Positions 1 to 11,048 of a DNA stretch of 64,000 nt are shown one piece after another. Below the pieces are notes generated by a model. It saw nothing but the letters and a program-made list of their open reading frames with translations. It did no database searches and was not told where the DNA came from. The DNA comes from Rugalucina vietnamica (Eukaryota; Mollusca; Bivalvia; Lucinida; Lucinidae). Both the position numbers and the translations under genes were made by a program. Every line of letters starts with the position of its first letter. The first letter of the stretch is position 1. The stretch is from positions 12,843,351 to 12,907,350 of the forward strand of contig OZ024878.1 of NCBI GenBank assembly GCA_964017185.1. Direction: 5' to 3'.

Positions 1-1042
1 AACCATCTTTCTTGTCAACAATTACTACTGGAAAACTCCATGGTGATTTTGATCTTGATATAATTTTAGCTTCCATCATCTCATCTACAGCCTTGTCAAC
101 AATTTTTCTATTATTTAAAGGAGTTCTATAGGGTCTTAACTTAACTGGTGGATAATCTCCAGTGTCAATTTTCATTTTAACTGTATCTGTATGGCCCAAA
201 TCTGCATCGGTGGCTGCAAATATGTCTTCATTTTGGAAAATCAATTCAGTAACTCTATCATTATATTCAGGTGGTACACTTATTTCAGACTTATTGATTT
301 TATCAGAAAATTGGTTTTTGTCTTTTGAAATTTTGTCCCTTATTTCTGTCAGATTTGCTTCAGTCACGCTTTGCACTTTCCCAATTACACAACCTTTCTT
401 CAGCTTAAGAGTTTTGTTTGTATTGTTTACTATCATGACAGGAAATTTTCCAGTTCTGTTTGGTTTCACAATAATATTGGCTATCATAAGCCCTGGTTCA
501 GTTCCAACATACCCATTCTCAATTGATGACATTTCATAAATTCCTGAATCAAAGCCTTCTGATTTATGTCTCAGATGACCTGTGCAAACATTTGCAGTCT
601 GTGGTTTTAAGGTGACAGTTGATGCTATTCTTACTACTGTTGCAATATGAATATCTTCCTCAAGTGGTATATATGTTTGACCAATTCTAAGACACCCTAA
701 ATCATAATAAAGTCTTACCCCATTTGTTTTCAACCAGTCACGTCCCAAAATTAAGCTTCTGTTTAAATTTCTGACTACAAATAATGTCTGATTTATTCTT
801 ACACCTCTGATATCAAGTGTTACATTTATACTTCCATCAACTATCATTGGTTGACCACTTGCAGATTGTAAATGTACCTTTTTGTTCATTAATTTTGGTT
901 TATCTTTTAAATTTTGATATGCCCTACTATGAATAAGTGAAACTTCAGCTCCAGAATCGACAAGTGAGCGAAAGCTTTGTTTTCCTATTTTAACAAGACA
1001 TGAATTTGGATTTCCTAACAAATCAATTTTATAAACTGGCAT
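1..1042 (-). CDS. pol: Ty3-type retrotransposon pol: protease and start of reverse transcriptase (partial)
   Basis: Minus-strand frame starting at an ATG at 1042-1040 and open, with no stop, to the window edge (about 347 codons; the rest lies outside). The N-terminal part carries a retropepsin-type aspartic protease: VDSGAEVSLIH near residues 31-41 contains the catalytic D-S-G triad, and ILGRDWLKTN about 60 residues later is the usual second protease motif. The C-terminal end reads SPWSFPVVIVDKKDG, the conserved fingers motif that opens the RT domain of Ty3-type elements. The frame is open upstream of the ATG back to 1111, so it overlaps the end of gag by about 25 nt in the -1 register. This suggests expression by frameshifting, although I see no textbook slippery heptamer. 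The part in the window shows no stop or frameshift, so the copy is fairly young. Confidence 0.85.
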   Translation of the reverse strand, partial: MPVYKIDLLGNPNSCLVKIGKQSFRSLVDSGAEVSLIHSRAYQNLKDKPKLMNKKVHLQSASGQPMIVDGSINVTLDIRGVRINQTLFVVRNLNRSLILGRDWLKTNGVRLYYDLGCLRIGQTYIPLEEDIHIATVVRIASTVTLKPQTANVCTGHLRHKSEGFDSGIYEMSSIENGYVGTEPGLMIANIIVKPNRTGKFPVMIVNNTNKTLKLKKGCVIGKVQSVTEANLTEIRDKISKDKNQFSDKINKSEISVPPEYNDRVTELIFQNEDIFAATDADLGHTDTVKMKIDTGDYPPVKLRPYRTPLNNRKIVDKAVDEMMEAKIISRSKSPWSFPVVIVDKKDG

Positions 1043-1086
1043 ATTATTCCTCTTTCTTCTTTCGGCTTCATCAAAGAAGAAAGACC

Positions 1087-1960
1087 CTAGTTTTCCTGTT
1101 GCATTTGAGATTCAGACTGTTTTGGTTGCTCCTTACAAAAACGTTTGATGTGACCCTTTTTGCCACATTTCCAACAGACAATGTTTTTCAGGTATGACTG
1201 TTGTCTGTCGACTTGTCTGTCCGACTGTCTCTCTGTCAGGGAATTCACTGTTTTTGCTCTGCAATGGGTAGCCAAATGACCACGCTTATTACATTTGTAA
1301 CATCTTCTCTCTGATCTATTATGGCCTATCTCCATAGGCTCATCCTGCCTGGTTGAACGACTTGCCCTTAATTCGAACCGTTTTCTTAGATTCTGTTCAC
1401 CCATGGCACTTGCTACAGCCGCAGCAAGAGTGTTAGGGTTATCCCTCATAACCTTCATTTTTAGAAAGTCGTGGGCAAGACCATCTATAAAGAACCCAAT
1501 TAACTGGGTCTCAACAGCTGGTAACCCCCCTGGCTGTCCAACAAAGGCTTCTTCAGCCAAAGCCAGAAGTCTCTCAGCGAACAATTGTACATTTTCATTT
1601 GGATTTTGCCTTACTTTCCTGAGTAGCATGAATGCATGCTGTGGATCTGTTATCTCAGCGAACCTTGAAGTTAACTCCCTTTTCAACTGATCCCATGTGT
1701 TATTTGGATAGTCCTCCAAATATCTGTGGATAAAGTCACTCACCGCACCCCTGCTTGATTGATATGCAATCAACCGAATTTTGTCGGGACCCAACCCAGT
1801 CAAGTAAGCATATTTTTCTATTGACTTCATCCAGGTTTTAAACTGCTTATTGTCCCCATCAAATGGATTAATGGTTTGAGCAATCCCAAACAGCTGAGGA
1901 TACATTTGCCATCTGAGTTGCCAAATTATTGAAAACAGCACCTATATCTTGGTCAGCCAT
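1087..1960 (-). pseudogene. gag: Ty3-type gag with two CCHC zinc knuckles, frameshifted near its start
   Basis: The long open frame is 1941-1087 (284 codons). It has a retrotransposon gag capsid-like region (NPFDGDNKQFKTWMKSIEKY near residue 26, then FAEITDPQHAFMLLRKVRQ) and two C-terminal CX2CX4HX4C zinc knuckles, CYKCNKRGHLATHC and CWKCGKKGHIKRFC, which bind the element's RNA. A better N-terminus lies in another frame: the ATG at 1960 begins MADQDIGAVFNNLATQMA and runs into a stop about 30 codons on. A one-base indel near 1895-1905 therefore probably separates the true start from the body, and the 1941 start is likely an artefact. It precedes pol in the same orientation. Seen: motifs and frames. 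Inferred: the frameshift. Confidence 0.8.
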
Positions 1961-3150
1961 TTTTGGTTTGGACAAAAGAAAACAAAATGTCACCTACCTG
2001 TTATGTCACTTTTCAACTAACACAGATGCTCGCAGTCCCAATGAAAGTTCACGGTTTTGAAGTCAAGATGGAGATCTGTCCCGTCGTCGGTATAAATTCG
2101 TTGGCGTCGTATGTCCCGTCTTTCTTGTTGTTTCCCCAAAAATAAAGTGTCTCGTTGTTGTCCACGAAATCGTTGATTGCCCCTCGTACTGTTTTAATGT
2201 TCAATGTCCCTGTTTTCCCAACGTTAATCGGATTATTTCTATACCGTCAATTTTGATTTTAGCCAACACGAAGTTGTCCCAAGAAGTATGACCTAAGCAG
2301 TTTTCAAACGTCGATTCCAAAAGTTTTCCCCTAAATTCTGTTGTTCTCTTCCTCAGTTCCTATTGATGTGATTGTTTCTCTCTTTCACAATAATGTATAT
2401 TTTTCGGCGACGAATAACTCGATTATCGATGTCAATGTCAACCCGTTCGAGAAGAAACAAAGTTCTGTGATTTCTAATCCTGGTCACGGCACCAAAAAGA
2501 ATGTGTGGCATAGTCAATGAGAAACAAGTCCAGTTTTCAAGTTCTAGATTTATTTCGGTGATCGTATAGTTATCAAAATGTTTAAATTAAATTTTCATTT
2601 TCAATGTTTTCAACATGTTTTAGAAGGCGCCCAAAAACGAAAGACACTGAGCCAGGACAACCACTGCTTTTATACCCTAATATTAGTCACTGGAAATCCC
2701 CCTCAAAACCCCACCCGCATTGCACAATAACCAAATAACCTACTATGCAAATGAGGTTCTAGAACATTCTAAGACATGATCCTGCATAAATTAAGATAAA
2801 AGTTAATGGAAAAACTAATGGAAATTTAATTACTTGCCTAAGATCCCTTTGAAGTTATATAAACATTTATAAGAAAGTGTCACCTAAATCACTTACAAGG
2901 TACCAAAACAGCTGTACTTGACATTTAACGGAACATAAATAATAGATAAGCTCATTAAAAATTCAGGATTGTGCCTTAAGTCGTTACATTTGATTAATTC
3001 CCATTTAAGTATATAATTTGAATTAGCTTAGATAAGATAGGAAAACTTATTTGAATATTTGATTTAACTTACTACGTTGTCGTATCTTTAACAATTATGT
3101 TCATTATACCTGGTTGTCCTGGTAACAGTTAAATACGGTGTTTCACTTTG
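1961..3150 (-). mobile_element. 5' leader and LTR-like region of the Ty3 element
   Basis: This stretch upstream of gag has no ORF. At 2494-2481 (minus) it reads TGGTGCCGTGACC, the reverse complement of a tRNA-His 3' end, which suits a primer-binding site about 520 nt before gag. Further upstream, minus-strand GGGTATAAAAGC near 2680-2669 is a good TATA box for an LTR promoter. A TGTTACCAGGACAACC start near 3127-3112 could be the outer LTR edge. Both LTR copies would be needed to define the ends, and the other one lies outside the window. Confidence 0.45.
2481..2494 (-). promoter_or_regulatory. Primer-binding site-like sequence (tRNA-His type)
   Basis: Minus-strand TGGTGCCGTGACC matches the complement of the CCA-tailed 3' end of animal tRNA-His as I know it. 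It lies in the same orientation as gag-pol and at a sensible distance from gag. A similar 14-mer occurs at 12917-12930. Confidence 0.4.
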
Positions 3151-3251
3151 TTACACTAATGAATAAAGAGTCACTGACGAGGCTTAAGTAGACAAAATCG
3201 CGGAATGGCTCATCTCCTTCCTCATTAATTTCTACACTGCTGTTACACAGG

Positions 3252-4003
3252 TACAGACGTATAGGTTATAACTTGAATGTTATGCGACAGTCTGCATGCT
3301 TAGTTTTTAACCCACTCATGGTTGATAACTATAATGCCTTCTTTAATTGCACGCCGGTGGGTCGGGCGTCAGACTCTATGATGGCCCCGACTTAAAGCTA
3401 TTCATTTTAGTTGGTTGGGGCCGGAGCTCACCGGGGTCCAACTGGTGTTTTTCTTTTGCTCCGGAGTTAGTAGGTTATTCGGCGCCCAGGGATCTCCATC
3501 GTTGGGCAGCTTACTCAATCTGTGAGTCCTTGTTTTTGATTCATCAGGATGTTTATCATGATTTATTTGTTTGTTCTTGATGATTCATTGACTAGTTAGA
3601 GATTCACCACGAGGACCGAAGAACTTACTAAATGTTATGAACCACTGCAGAAGCTGAGGGTGAGGTTAGGATCCTGTAAAACCGGTTTAAGCCCGCCAGT
3701 AACTTCGTGTTACTGATCGTTCCAAGGCGATACTTCTGTGGTGGTTCTTTTTGTTTTATGTCTTGGTGTTTAAAAAAATTTTGTGCTGTTGGCGCCTTAT
3801 GTATGTTTTCATATTTTAATCAAGTTGAGGTAACTGAGTGGCCACCTATTGGGAAAATAGCTGCTCATTCGGCTTACGATATGTTTCATGGTATAAGTGC
3901 CTGATTGTTAGTTTGGTTTTTTCCCAACTCGGTTTTTGGAGTGGGAATCTCTTTCTGATCGCGTCTTTTCCTGATCTTTGCCTACTTGTACCTTTTTAAG
4001 TTT
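3252..4003 (+). mobile_element. R1 retroelement tail: end of RT ORF plus 3' UTR
   Basis: The first 144 bases encode the last ~47 residues of an RT-family ORF (MRQSACLVFNPLMV, then FNCTPVGRASDSMMAPT and a TAA at 3393-3395). A conserved ~600-bp 3' UTR follows and ends in CTACTTGTACCTTTTT. The same UTR recurs on both strands across the window with different 5' truncation points, which is the hallmark of LINE-like retrotransposition. It interrupts the left end of T-A; T-B at ~21093 shows the uninterrupted sequence. Confidence 0.6.
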
Positions 4004-4069
4004 TAAATTTCATTAAGGAGTAAAGATGAAAATTTGCTCAATGGATTTAAGCTGTATTCAATGAGGATG

Positions 4070-5315
4070 CAATCGACAGACTTCCAAAGATAGAGTGCAA
4101 TGTTCTGTTAGATGAATTTCCAACCGTCATGGAAAAGCAACAAAACTGTCATCTGGCAAAGCTCCAGGTGCACATGCAATTCCTGCAGAGGTTTATAGGG
4201 CCGGGGGCTACCCATGGCAGAGAAACTGACAGAGTTGTTTCACTGTATGTGGAGGAAGGAGATTATCCCACAAGAATTTAAGGGTGCATCCATAATCCAC
4301 CTGTACAAGCGGAAAGGAAATTCACATTTCCCTCCTATCCATTGCTGGGAAGATACTGTCAAAAATTTGAACCGCCTGAATGTTCATCTTGATCAGAAGA
4401 GACTTATCCCAGAAAGTCAATGTTGATTCAGAAAAGACAGGGGGCGATAGACATGATCTTCACAGCAAGACAGCTTCAGGAGAAATGACAAGAGCAGATC
4501 TATACATAGGCATATAGATCTATAAATGACGTTTGTCGACCTCACCAAAGCGTTTGACACAGTTAGTCGCGATGGACTCTGGAAAATCATGGCTAAGTTT
4601 GGCTGTCCACACAGATTCATAGCAATGGTGCGGCAATTTCATGATGGCATGCAGGCACGTGTGCAAAATGATAGAGAATTCTCTGAATCCTTTGCGGTAA
4701 CAAATGGGGTCAAACAGGGCTGTGTTATGGCACCAACACTATTCAGCATGATGTTTTCTGCCATGCTCATGAATGCTTTTCAGGACAGTGACACTGATTT
4801 TCCAATCAGGTACCGTTTTGATGGCAATATATTCAACCTTAGAAGGTTGCAAGCCAAAGCTAAGGTGCAGACTGATGTGCTGATGAGCTCCTCTATGCAG
4901 ATGATATGGATAAGACTGCCAGCTCAGAGGCAAAAATGCAAAGAGCCATGGATCAAGTCTCACTGTCATGTGATAACTATGATCTCACAATCAGCACAAA
5001 AAGACAGAGGTTGTACACCATCCAGCACCTGGAAAACCGTAAAATGAACTGTGAATGGAGAAAAACTCAAAGTTGTTGATAAATTCACATACCTGGGAAG
5101 CACTCTTTCCAGAGCAGTGCACATTGATGATGAGGTCACTGCCAGAATTGCAAAAGCCAGTGCGGCAATCGGAAGACTCCGTGCAAATGTCTGGGAGCGA
5201 AATGGAATCAATCTTGACACCATGCTGAAAGTTGTATGCATGTGAGATCTGGACAGTATACCAGCGTCATGTAAGGAGACTCAACCATTTCCACTTAAGC
5301 TGTTTGAGAAAGCTG
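4070..5315 (+). pseudogene. LINE reverse transcriptase, 5' half (frameshifted)
   Basis: Degenerate RT coding sequence, truncated at the 5' end. Pieces in several frames include MAEKLTELFHCMWRKE (4214), the RT palm block FVDLTKAFDTVSRDGLWK (4529), NGVKQGCVMAPTLFSMMF (motif B), then in shifted frames a YADDM catalytic box near 4900 and VVDKFTYLGSTLSRAVHIDDE (5069). The order matches a complete RT domain of the non-LTR family common in fish and molluscs. Frameshifts near 4200, 4430-4520 and 4860-5045 make it non-functional. It breaks off after ...CLRKL at about 5315, and the missing C-terminus resumes at 9283. T-B has no trace of this insertion, so it is a clean integration. Confidence 0.8.
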
Positions 5316-5797
5316 TTTTTGCGTATGACACATTCAGTACTACCATAAAAGGGTAAAATGGACAGTTTTGAAGATGAGGCCAAAAACCCCACTTATAGAC
5401 CCCAGCCCTTTGTTGTTAGAACATATTTGGTTTGAAATTTTTTGTCAAATTGTTGAGGGTTCGATTGTTTGGTTGTCATGGTAACAAATATATAACAAAT
5501 CTGATTTATTTTATTATTGGCATTTTTAAAAAAAAAAATAAAGTGTTATTAAGGCACTATATGCATAATTTACACATGTGCTGTAAGGAGATAATTTGGT
5601 TTGAAAATGTCATTTTTGTAAAATTGCTGACGATTCCATTGTTCGGTTGCCATGGTTACAAAAAAATAAAAATATTGTGAGTTATATTCTTTGCATTTCA
5701 AAAACAAGTGTTGGTTATTTAGGCGCCATATGCATGACTCATAGACATCTTTGCTGTAATGAAATAATTTGCTCGAAAATGTCATTTGTTTCTCTGT

Positions 5798-6174
5798 GAA
5801 ATTTCTTATGGTGTATACATTTCGCAACTTATTAGGTTTGCTAGAGTCTGCAATCATGTTACAGACTTCAACGCTCGAAATAAATCTTTAACGGCCAAAC
5901 TTCTCCAACAGGGCTATCGGTATCATAAACTTCGAAAAACCTTTTCTAAATTTTATCGTAGACACTATGAATTGATTTCCAAATATAATGTTGGGTTAAA
6001 GACGCTTTTAAGTGAGGGTCTATTAACTATTCATTTTAGTTGGTTGGGGCCGGAGCTTCTTGTCTGTTGCTTGGCCCACCGGGGTCCAACTGATGTTTTT
6101 CTTTAGCTCCGGAGTTAGTAAGTTATTTGGCGCCCAGGGATCTCCATCGTCGGGCAGCTTACTGAATCTGTGAG
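5798..6174 (+). pseudogene. R1 retroelement: C-terminal RT fragment joined to its UTR
   Basis: The frame from about 5800 reads YGVYISQLIRFARVC, then RNKSLTAKLLQQGYRYHK and KFYRRHYELISKYNVGL. I recognise this as the region after the RT palm/thumb in an RT family repeated in mollusc and fish genomes; I cannot fix its clade. After LKTLLSEG the next ~90 residues found in other copies (14640-15030) are deleted and the frame runs into 3' UTR. The reading frame ends at 6106 without biological meaning. Confidence 0.6.
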
Positions 6175-6502
6175 AAAAAAGGTACAAGTAGGCAAAGATC
6201 AGGAAAAGGCGCAATCAGAAAAAAGATTCCCACTCCAAAAACCGAGGTGGGAAAAAACCAAACTAACATTCAGGTACTTATACCATGAAACATATCGTAA
6301 GCCGAATGAGCAGCTATTTTCCCAATAGGTGGCCACTCAGTTACCTTAACTTAACTAAAAATATGAAAACATACATAAGGCGCCAACAGCACAAAAAATT
6401 TTAAACACCAAGACATAAAACAAAAAAGAACCACTACAGAAGTATCGACTTGGAACGATCAGTAACACAAAGTTACTGGCGGGCTTAAACCGGTTTTACA
6501 GG
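6175..6502 (-). mobile_element. R1 3' UTR fragment inserted in reverse inside another R1
   Basis: Minus-strand R1 UTR from its 3' terminus (AAAAGGTACAAGTAGGC on plus) to the GGTTTAAGCCCGCC block. It sits between the two halves of a plus-oriented R1 copy (5798-6174 and 6503-6977). Confidence 0.65.
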
Positions 6503-6977
6503 TACCTAGTTTTTGATTCATCAGGATGTTTATCATGATTTATTTGTTTGTTCTTGATGATTCATTTACTAGTTAGAGATTCACCACGAGGACCGAAGAA
6601 CTAACTAAATGTTATGAACCACTGCAGAAGCTGAGGGTGAGGTTACGGCCGTGTAAAATCGATTTAAATCCGCCAGTAACTTTGTGTTACTGATCGTTCC
6701 AAGTCGATACTTCTGTGGTGGTTCTTTTTGTTTTATGTCTTGGTGTTTAAAATATTTTTGTGCTGTTGGCGCCTTATGTATGTTTGCATATTTTTAGTTA
6801 AGTTAAGGTAACTGAGTGGCCACCTATTGGGAAAATAGCTGCTCATTCGGCTTACGAAATGTTTTCATGGTATAAGTGCCTGATTGTTAGTTTGGTTTTT
6901 TCCCACCTTGGTTTTTGGAGTGGGAGTCTTTTTCTGATTGCGCCTTTTCCTGATCTTTGCCTACTTGTACTTTTTTC
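6503..6977 (+). mobile_element. R1 3' UTR, second half
   Basis: It continues the plus-strand R1 copy from TTTTTGATTCATCAGGATG to the 3' end CTACTTGTACTTTTTT, after which the satellite resumes (GTTACCATGATTACAAAAG at ~6988). Confidence 0.65.
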
Positions 6978-7144
6978 CATAGTTTAGTTACCATGATTAC
7001 AAAAGTAGAATCAATTTGAGTTATTTCATTTTGTGCTTTTGAAAATCAAAAGGTTTGTCATTGTTGCACAGACATTGTTCTTTTATACCTTTGTTGAAAG
7101 GCGATATTTTTGTTTAAAATGTCTTTTTTTTGCAAAATCGCTAA

Positions 7145-7855
7145 AGCTAGTATCTCACTGGCATGCGAATTTCTCGCGACTGTTTTGCGAATTTTGTCGC
7201 GGACTTTCGCAGGACATTCGTGCGAGTGTCGCGCGAGTGTCGTGAGAATTTTCTTGTGTCGCGAAATAGTCGCGAACTGGTCGCGAAGTTTTTCAACATG
7301 TTGAAAAATTTTATGCGAATTTTTTCTCCAAAATATTTCGCAAGACTGTCGCGCGACTGTCGTGCGACGGTCACGCGACGTTCGTGCGAGTGTCGCGAAC
7401 TTGCCGCCGCGAAATTTTGGCGAAATTACAATGCGAAATTTTCGCGACACTCGTACGAATGTCGCGCAAGTATCGCACGACGGTCGCGCGATAGTCTTGC
7501 GAAAACCTCGCGACTATCTGGCGAGAAAATAAAACTAAGCGACATTCGTACGAATGTCGCGCGACACTCGCACGAATGTCGCGCGACTGTCGTGCGAATT
7601 TAAATGACAATAAGTTACATTCGCGGGAAAATCGTGAGATACTCTCACGAATGTCGCGCGACAATCGCGCGACAGCGACAGTCGCGCGATAAATTTTCAA
7701 AATTAGACTGAAATTCGCGAATTTGTCGCAAAAATGTCTATTCAATGAGACTGCAACGTGAAAGTTGTGTTTATATCGTTTATCTTTGTCACGAAATAGT
7801 CGCGAACTATTCGCAAACTAGTCTCCAGTTGTCGCATTCCAGTGAGATAGGGGCT
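7145..7855. mobile_element. Foldback MITE i, interior built of TCGCGCGAC words, TSD TAA
   Basis: 711 bp with imperfect terminal inverted repeats (left AGCTAGTATCTCACTGGC; right, reversed, AGCCCCTATCTCACTGGA), flanked on both sides by TAA (7142-7144 and 7856-7858). It splits a satellite unit. The interior is almost entirely variants of TCGCGCGAC, CGTGCGACG, TCGCACGA and similar words, so every frame on both strands opens into arginine/serine-rich pseudo-ORFs that are not genes. A 3-bp TAA duplication suggests a PIF/Harbinger-type transposase (inference). Confidence 0.75.
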
Positions 7856-9282
7856 TAAGGGTTTCTTGGTTTGGTTGCCATGGTTACAAAAATAAGAGAG
7901 AAACAAATTTCGCTTATTTTCGTTCGTATTTAAGGCAGCATATGTTCATATGTTTGTTTGTTGTTAGGAAATATTTTGGTTTGAAAATGTCACATTTATG
8001 TAAAATTGTTGAGGATTCCATTGTTTGGTTGCCATGGTAACAAAAATAAGAAACATTTTGAGTTATTTTATTCTTTGCATTTCAAAACCAAGTGTTGGTT
8101 AATAAGGCACAATATGCATAATTCATACACACTTGTGCTGTTAGGAGATAATTTGGTTTGAAAATGTATTTTTATTTATTTTTATTTTTTTGCAAATATG
8201 CAGACGGTTCCATTGTTTGGTTGCCATGGTTACAAAAGTCAGAAACATTTTAAGTTACATTGTTTGTTTGTTTGTTTGTTTAAATAAACAACAAAAGTAA
8301 CATATGCACTGTTCATAAATTTGTTAGTTGGTAGGAAATATTTTGGTTTAAAAATGTCATTTTTGTCAAATTGTTGAAGGTACCATTGTTTGGTTGCCAT
8401 GGTAACAAAAAATAAAAATATTCTGAGTTGTTTTATTCTTTGCATTTCAAAACCAAGTGCTGATAATTAATGCACTTTATGCATAATTCATATATACCTG
8501 TGCTGTTAAGAGATAATTCGGTTTGAAAATGTCATTTTTTGTAAAATTGTTGACGATTCCATTGTTTGGTTGCCATGGTAACAAAAATAGAAACATTCTG
8601 AGTTATCTTATTCTTTGCATTTGATACATAAGTTTTGGTCATTAAGGCACTATATACATAATTCGTATACACATGTGCTGTTAGGAGATAATTTGGTTTA
8701 AAAATGTCATTTTTTGCAAAATTGCTGACGAGTCCATTGTTTGGTTGCCATGGTTACAAAAAATAGAAACATTTTGAGTTATTTTATTCTTTGCCCTTCA
8801 ACAACAAGTGTTGGTTGTTAAGGCGCTATATATATAACTACTATACGCTCATGCTGTTAGGAGATAATTTGGTTTGAAAATGTCCAAAATTGGAAGTTTG
8901 AAAATTTGATTTATGAGGTAGTACTTACGTTGCTAGGCAGCAAAATGCAAATTTTATTTTTCAATTTTTTATACAATTTCATATAAAAGTCATGACGTGC
9001 TATTGATGTTAGTACATATATAGACATTCTAAACAATAATCATATCTCAAATACCACCTCAAAAAGTGTCAATTTGCACTTTTTCCTTTAACGATTTTCT
9101 GCCAATCACCGTGAAATTTTGATTTTTGGTTTCCATGGCAACCGCTGTCAGAAAAAGGGAATGCTTTGTTTTGTGAAAGTTTTTCAACAAGTCTGATTAA
9201 ATGAAGGTGAATTTAATGATTTCTGTGACTAGTCACTTATCACCATTTCTATAGGACCTGCATGATTCTTAGGGAGAATGCT

Positions 9283-9851
9283 AATTAAAAATCAAGTGGC
9301 AAGACAAGATCTCAGACACAGAGGTCCTGAAGAAATCAGGGATGCAAAGCTTGCATACTGTTTTAAAGCTAGCACAGCTAAGGTGGACTGGCCATGTTAT
9401 AAGAATGCCTGATGAGCGACTTCCAAAGAAAGTCTTCTATGGAGAACTACAAGAGGGAAAGCGCTCTCAAGATGGCCAGAAGAAACGCTACAAAGACACA
9501 CTCAAAGCCTCTCTGAAGGATTTCGACATACCAATTGGGTCTTGGGAACAGACTGCACAGGAGCGATCAAAGTGGCGAGGTCTCATTAACAAAAGAGCAG
9601 CTCTCTATGAAAAAATGAGAATCTGTGAAGCTGAAAGAAAGCGCAGAGAACGCAATGCCAATACCAATGGGCCACCAGCTGATTCAATGACACTGACTTG
9701 CTCTACTTGCAACCGACAGTTTAGAGCTAGAATTGGCCCAGTCAGCCATCAAAGACTCACCAACACACACGAACCTATTCAAGAAATAATGATGGTCTTT
9801 CTCACTAGTGAGAGACGAACGACCAATGTAAAGACTGGAAACATTCTCTGA
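9283..9851 (+). pseudogene. LINE, C-terminal part after the RT domain
   Basis: An open frame continues the element that broke off at 5315: KIKWQDKISDTEVLKKSG, LAQLRWTGHVIRMPDERLPK, FDIPIGSWEQTAQERSKWR, then a C-terminal CX2C zinc-ribbon-like motif TCSTCNRQFRARIGPVSHQR. These are the standard blocks after the RT in this LINE family. The likely element 3' end is the ACGAACGACC block near 9825, because from AATGTAAAGACTGG onward the sequence matches T-B. The last ~9 codons are therefore host transposon sequence. Confidence 0.8.
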
Positions 9852-10331
9852 CCGCTTCCACTGGCTTTAAATGTGGCTTTGCTTCTTTTTTTTTTCCATA
9901 ATTCAGACAATAATCTGCATCAAAACAGACAGATAACAATTTTATGGACCAAATGTCTATTTTTGTGATTGAAATTTGTATTATTTTACTTTCATTTTTC
10001 TGCCCACACGATCGCGTTAAATATTAGCTGTCAAGTTTAAGATTGAAAACAATTTCCGCAACTTTTGGCTATTCGCCTACTGGTAGTTCCTGTCCGAGTT
10101 GATAAATGCCATACTGCCGTACAGACAGGTGGTGGTAATATACAATACGGAAATATACGAGCAGCAACAAGCTCTGGCTAAGAAAGTCTGCCAAACCAAT
10201 ATTTATCCACAAACCTTTAATAAGTACTTCAGTCTGGTGCACACTGTATAAATCATATTGTATTCGGCCATCTGATTACATTTAAGGTCAATGGTTACGA
10301 AGAGTTCAGTGGGTTTTTTCATCAACACACT

Positions 10332-10332
<1 letters not shown>

Positions 10333-10396
<64 letters not shown>
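10333..10396 (+). repeat. Poly(A) tract
   Basis: More than 60 consecutive A's. The matching position in T-B (~21731) has only a short interrupted A run, so it expanded in this copy. Confidence 0.95.
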
Positions 10397-10403
<7 letters not shown>

Positions 10404-10835
10404 ATATTAAACTCGCCCCGCAATGGCCGTTCCACCAAGTACCCACAATCGAAGTTTTGCGTCAAAGTAAAAAACGTGTGTTCCCATGTACACCCCGAGT
10501 TATTCTGTATAAAATTCAGGTGTGATGGAGCCTGTTATCCTGGTGCTTTTCAACATACATTTGGTACGTCATCTGGCACTAAGAGCATCGCCTAAAAGAC
10601 CATTGACATTGCTAGTCTAGAATGGCTAATAAATAGTTTTTAGAACGTCTCTTCTTTGTGTGTGAGACCGGGTGGTAAAATGAAGTCATCTGACCAATAT
10701 GACAAATATGATTTTAATTCAGACAGAGAATTGATTGCAATGAAAATGAAAGTGTTTATTTACTGTTATACTCTTGGCAACTGGTGCAGGATTGCATTAA
10801 ACAAGAAAGACGCAATGTTCATAGAAGGCGTTAGT

Positions 10836-11048
10836 AATACAAAAAGGTACAAGTAGGCAATGATCAGGAAAAGGCGCAATCAGAAAGAAATTCCCACTCC
10901 AAAAACCGAGGTGGCAAAAACTAAATTGACAATTAGGTACTTATACTTAGAAAACATTATTATGAATCATGATAACCACCTAGATGGATCAAAAAGGAGG
11001 ACTCAACAGATCCAGTAAGCTGCCCGACGATGGAGATCCCTGGGCACC
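10836..11048 (-). mobile_element. R1 fragment with 27-bp target duplication (internally deleted)
   Basis: Minus-strand R1 3' UTR missing its middle (junction near 10961). It is flanked by GACGCAATGTTCATAGAAGG... (10809-10835) and GACACAATGTTCACAGAAGG... (11049-11075), a 27-bp imperfect direct repeat best read as the target-site duplication. T-B carries the same insertion at 22071-22597, so it predates the split of the two T copies. Confidence 0.65.

Larger units (their letters stand above)
5420..8890 (+). repeat. ~175-bp tandem satellite, interrupted by two insertions
   Basis: Units share GTTGCCATGGTTACAAAAA, GAGTTATTTTATTCTTTGC, GGCACTATATGCATAATTC and GGAGATAATTTGGTTTGA. The CCATGG-containing landmark falls near 5474, 5647, 7877, 8029, 8220, 8394, 8570 and 8746, mostly 173-176 bp apart. 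The array is broken by R1 material (5800-6977) and a TIR element (7145-7855). Confidence 0.75.
5316..9282. mobile_element. ~3.97-kb insertion inside the LINE, bearing a 175-bp satellite
   Basis: The LINE protein reads ...LSCLRKL up to 5315 and resumes with LKIKWQDKISDTEVLKK from 9283, so everything between is a single insertion event or a set of nested ones. The insert contains the ~175-bp tandem repeat (5420-5795, 6985-7140, 7859-8890), an R1 insertion (5800-6977), a MITE (7145-7855) and ~380 bp of non-repetitive tail (8890-9282). I found no clear terminal inverted repeats at its ends. Elements with tandem-repeat cores of this size (the pearl type, related to Helentrons) are known in bivalves and are one possible explanation. 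Confidence 0.5.

Noticed and set aside
7058-7745. Five overlapping Arg/Ser-rich ORFs on both strands
   Set aside because: They are translations of the TCGCGCGAC word array of foldback i, open in all frames because the words lack stops; not genes.
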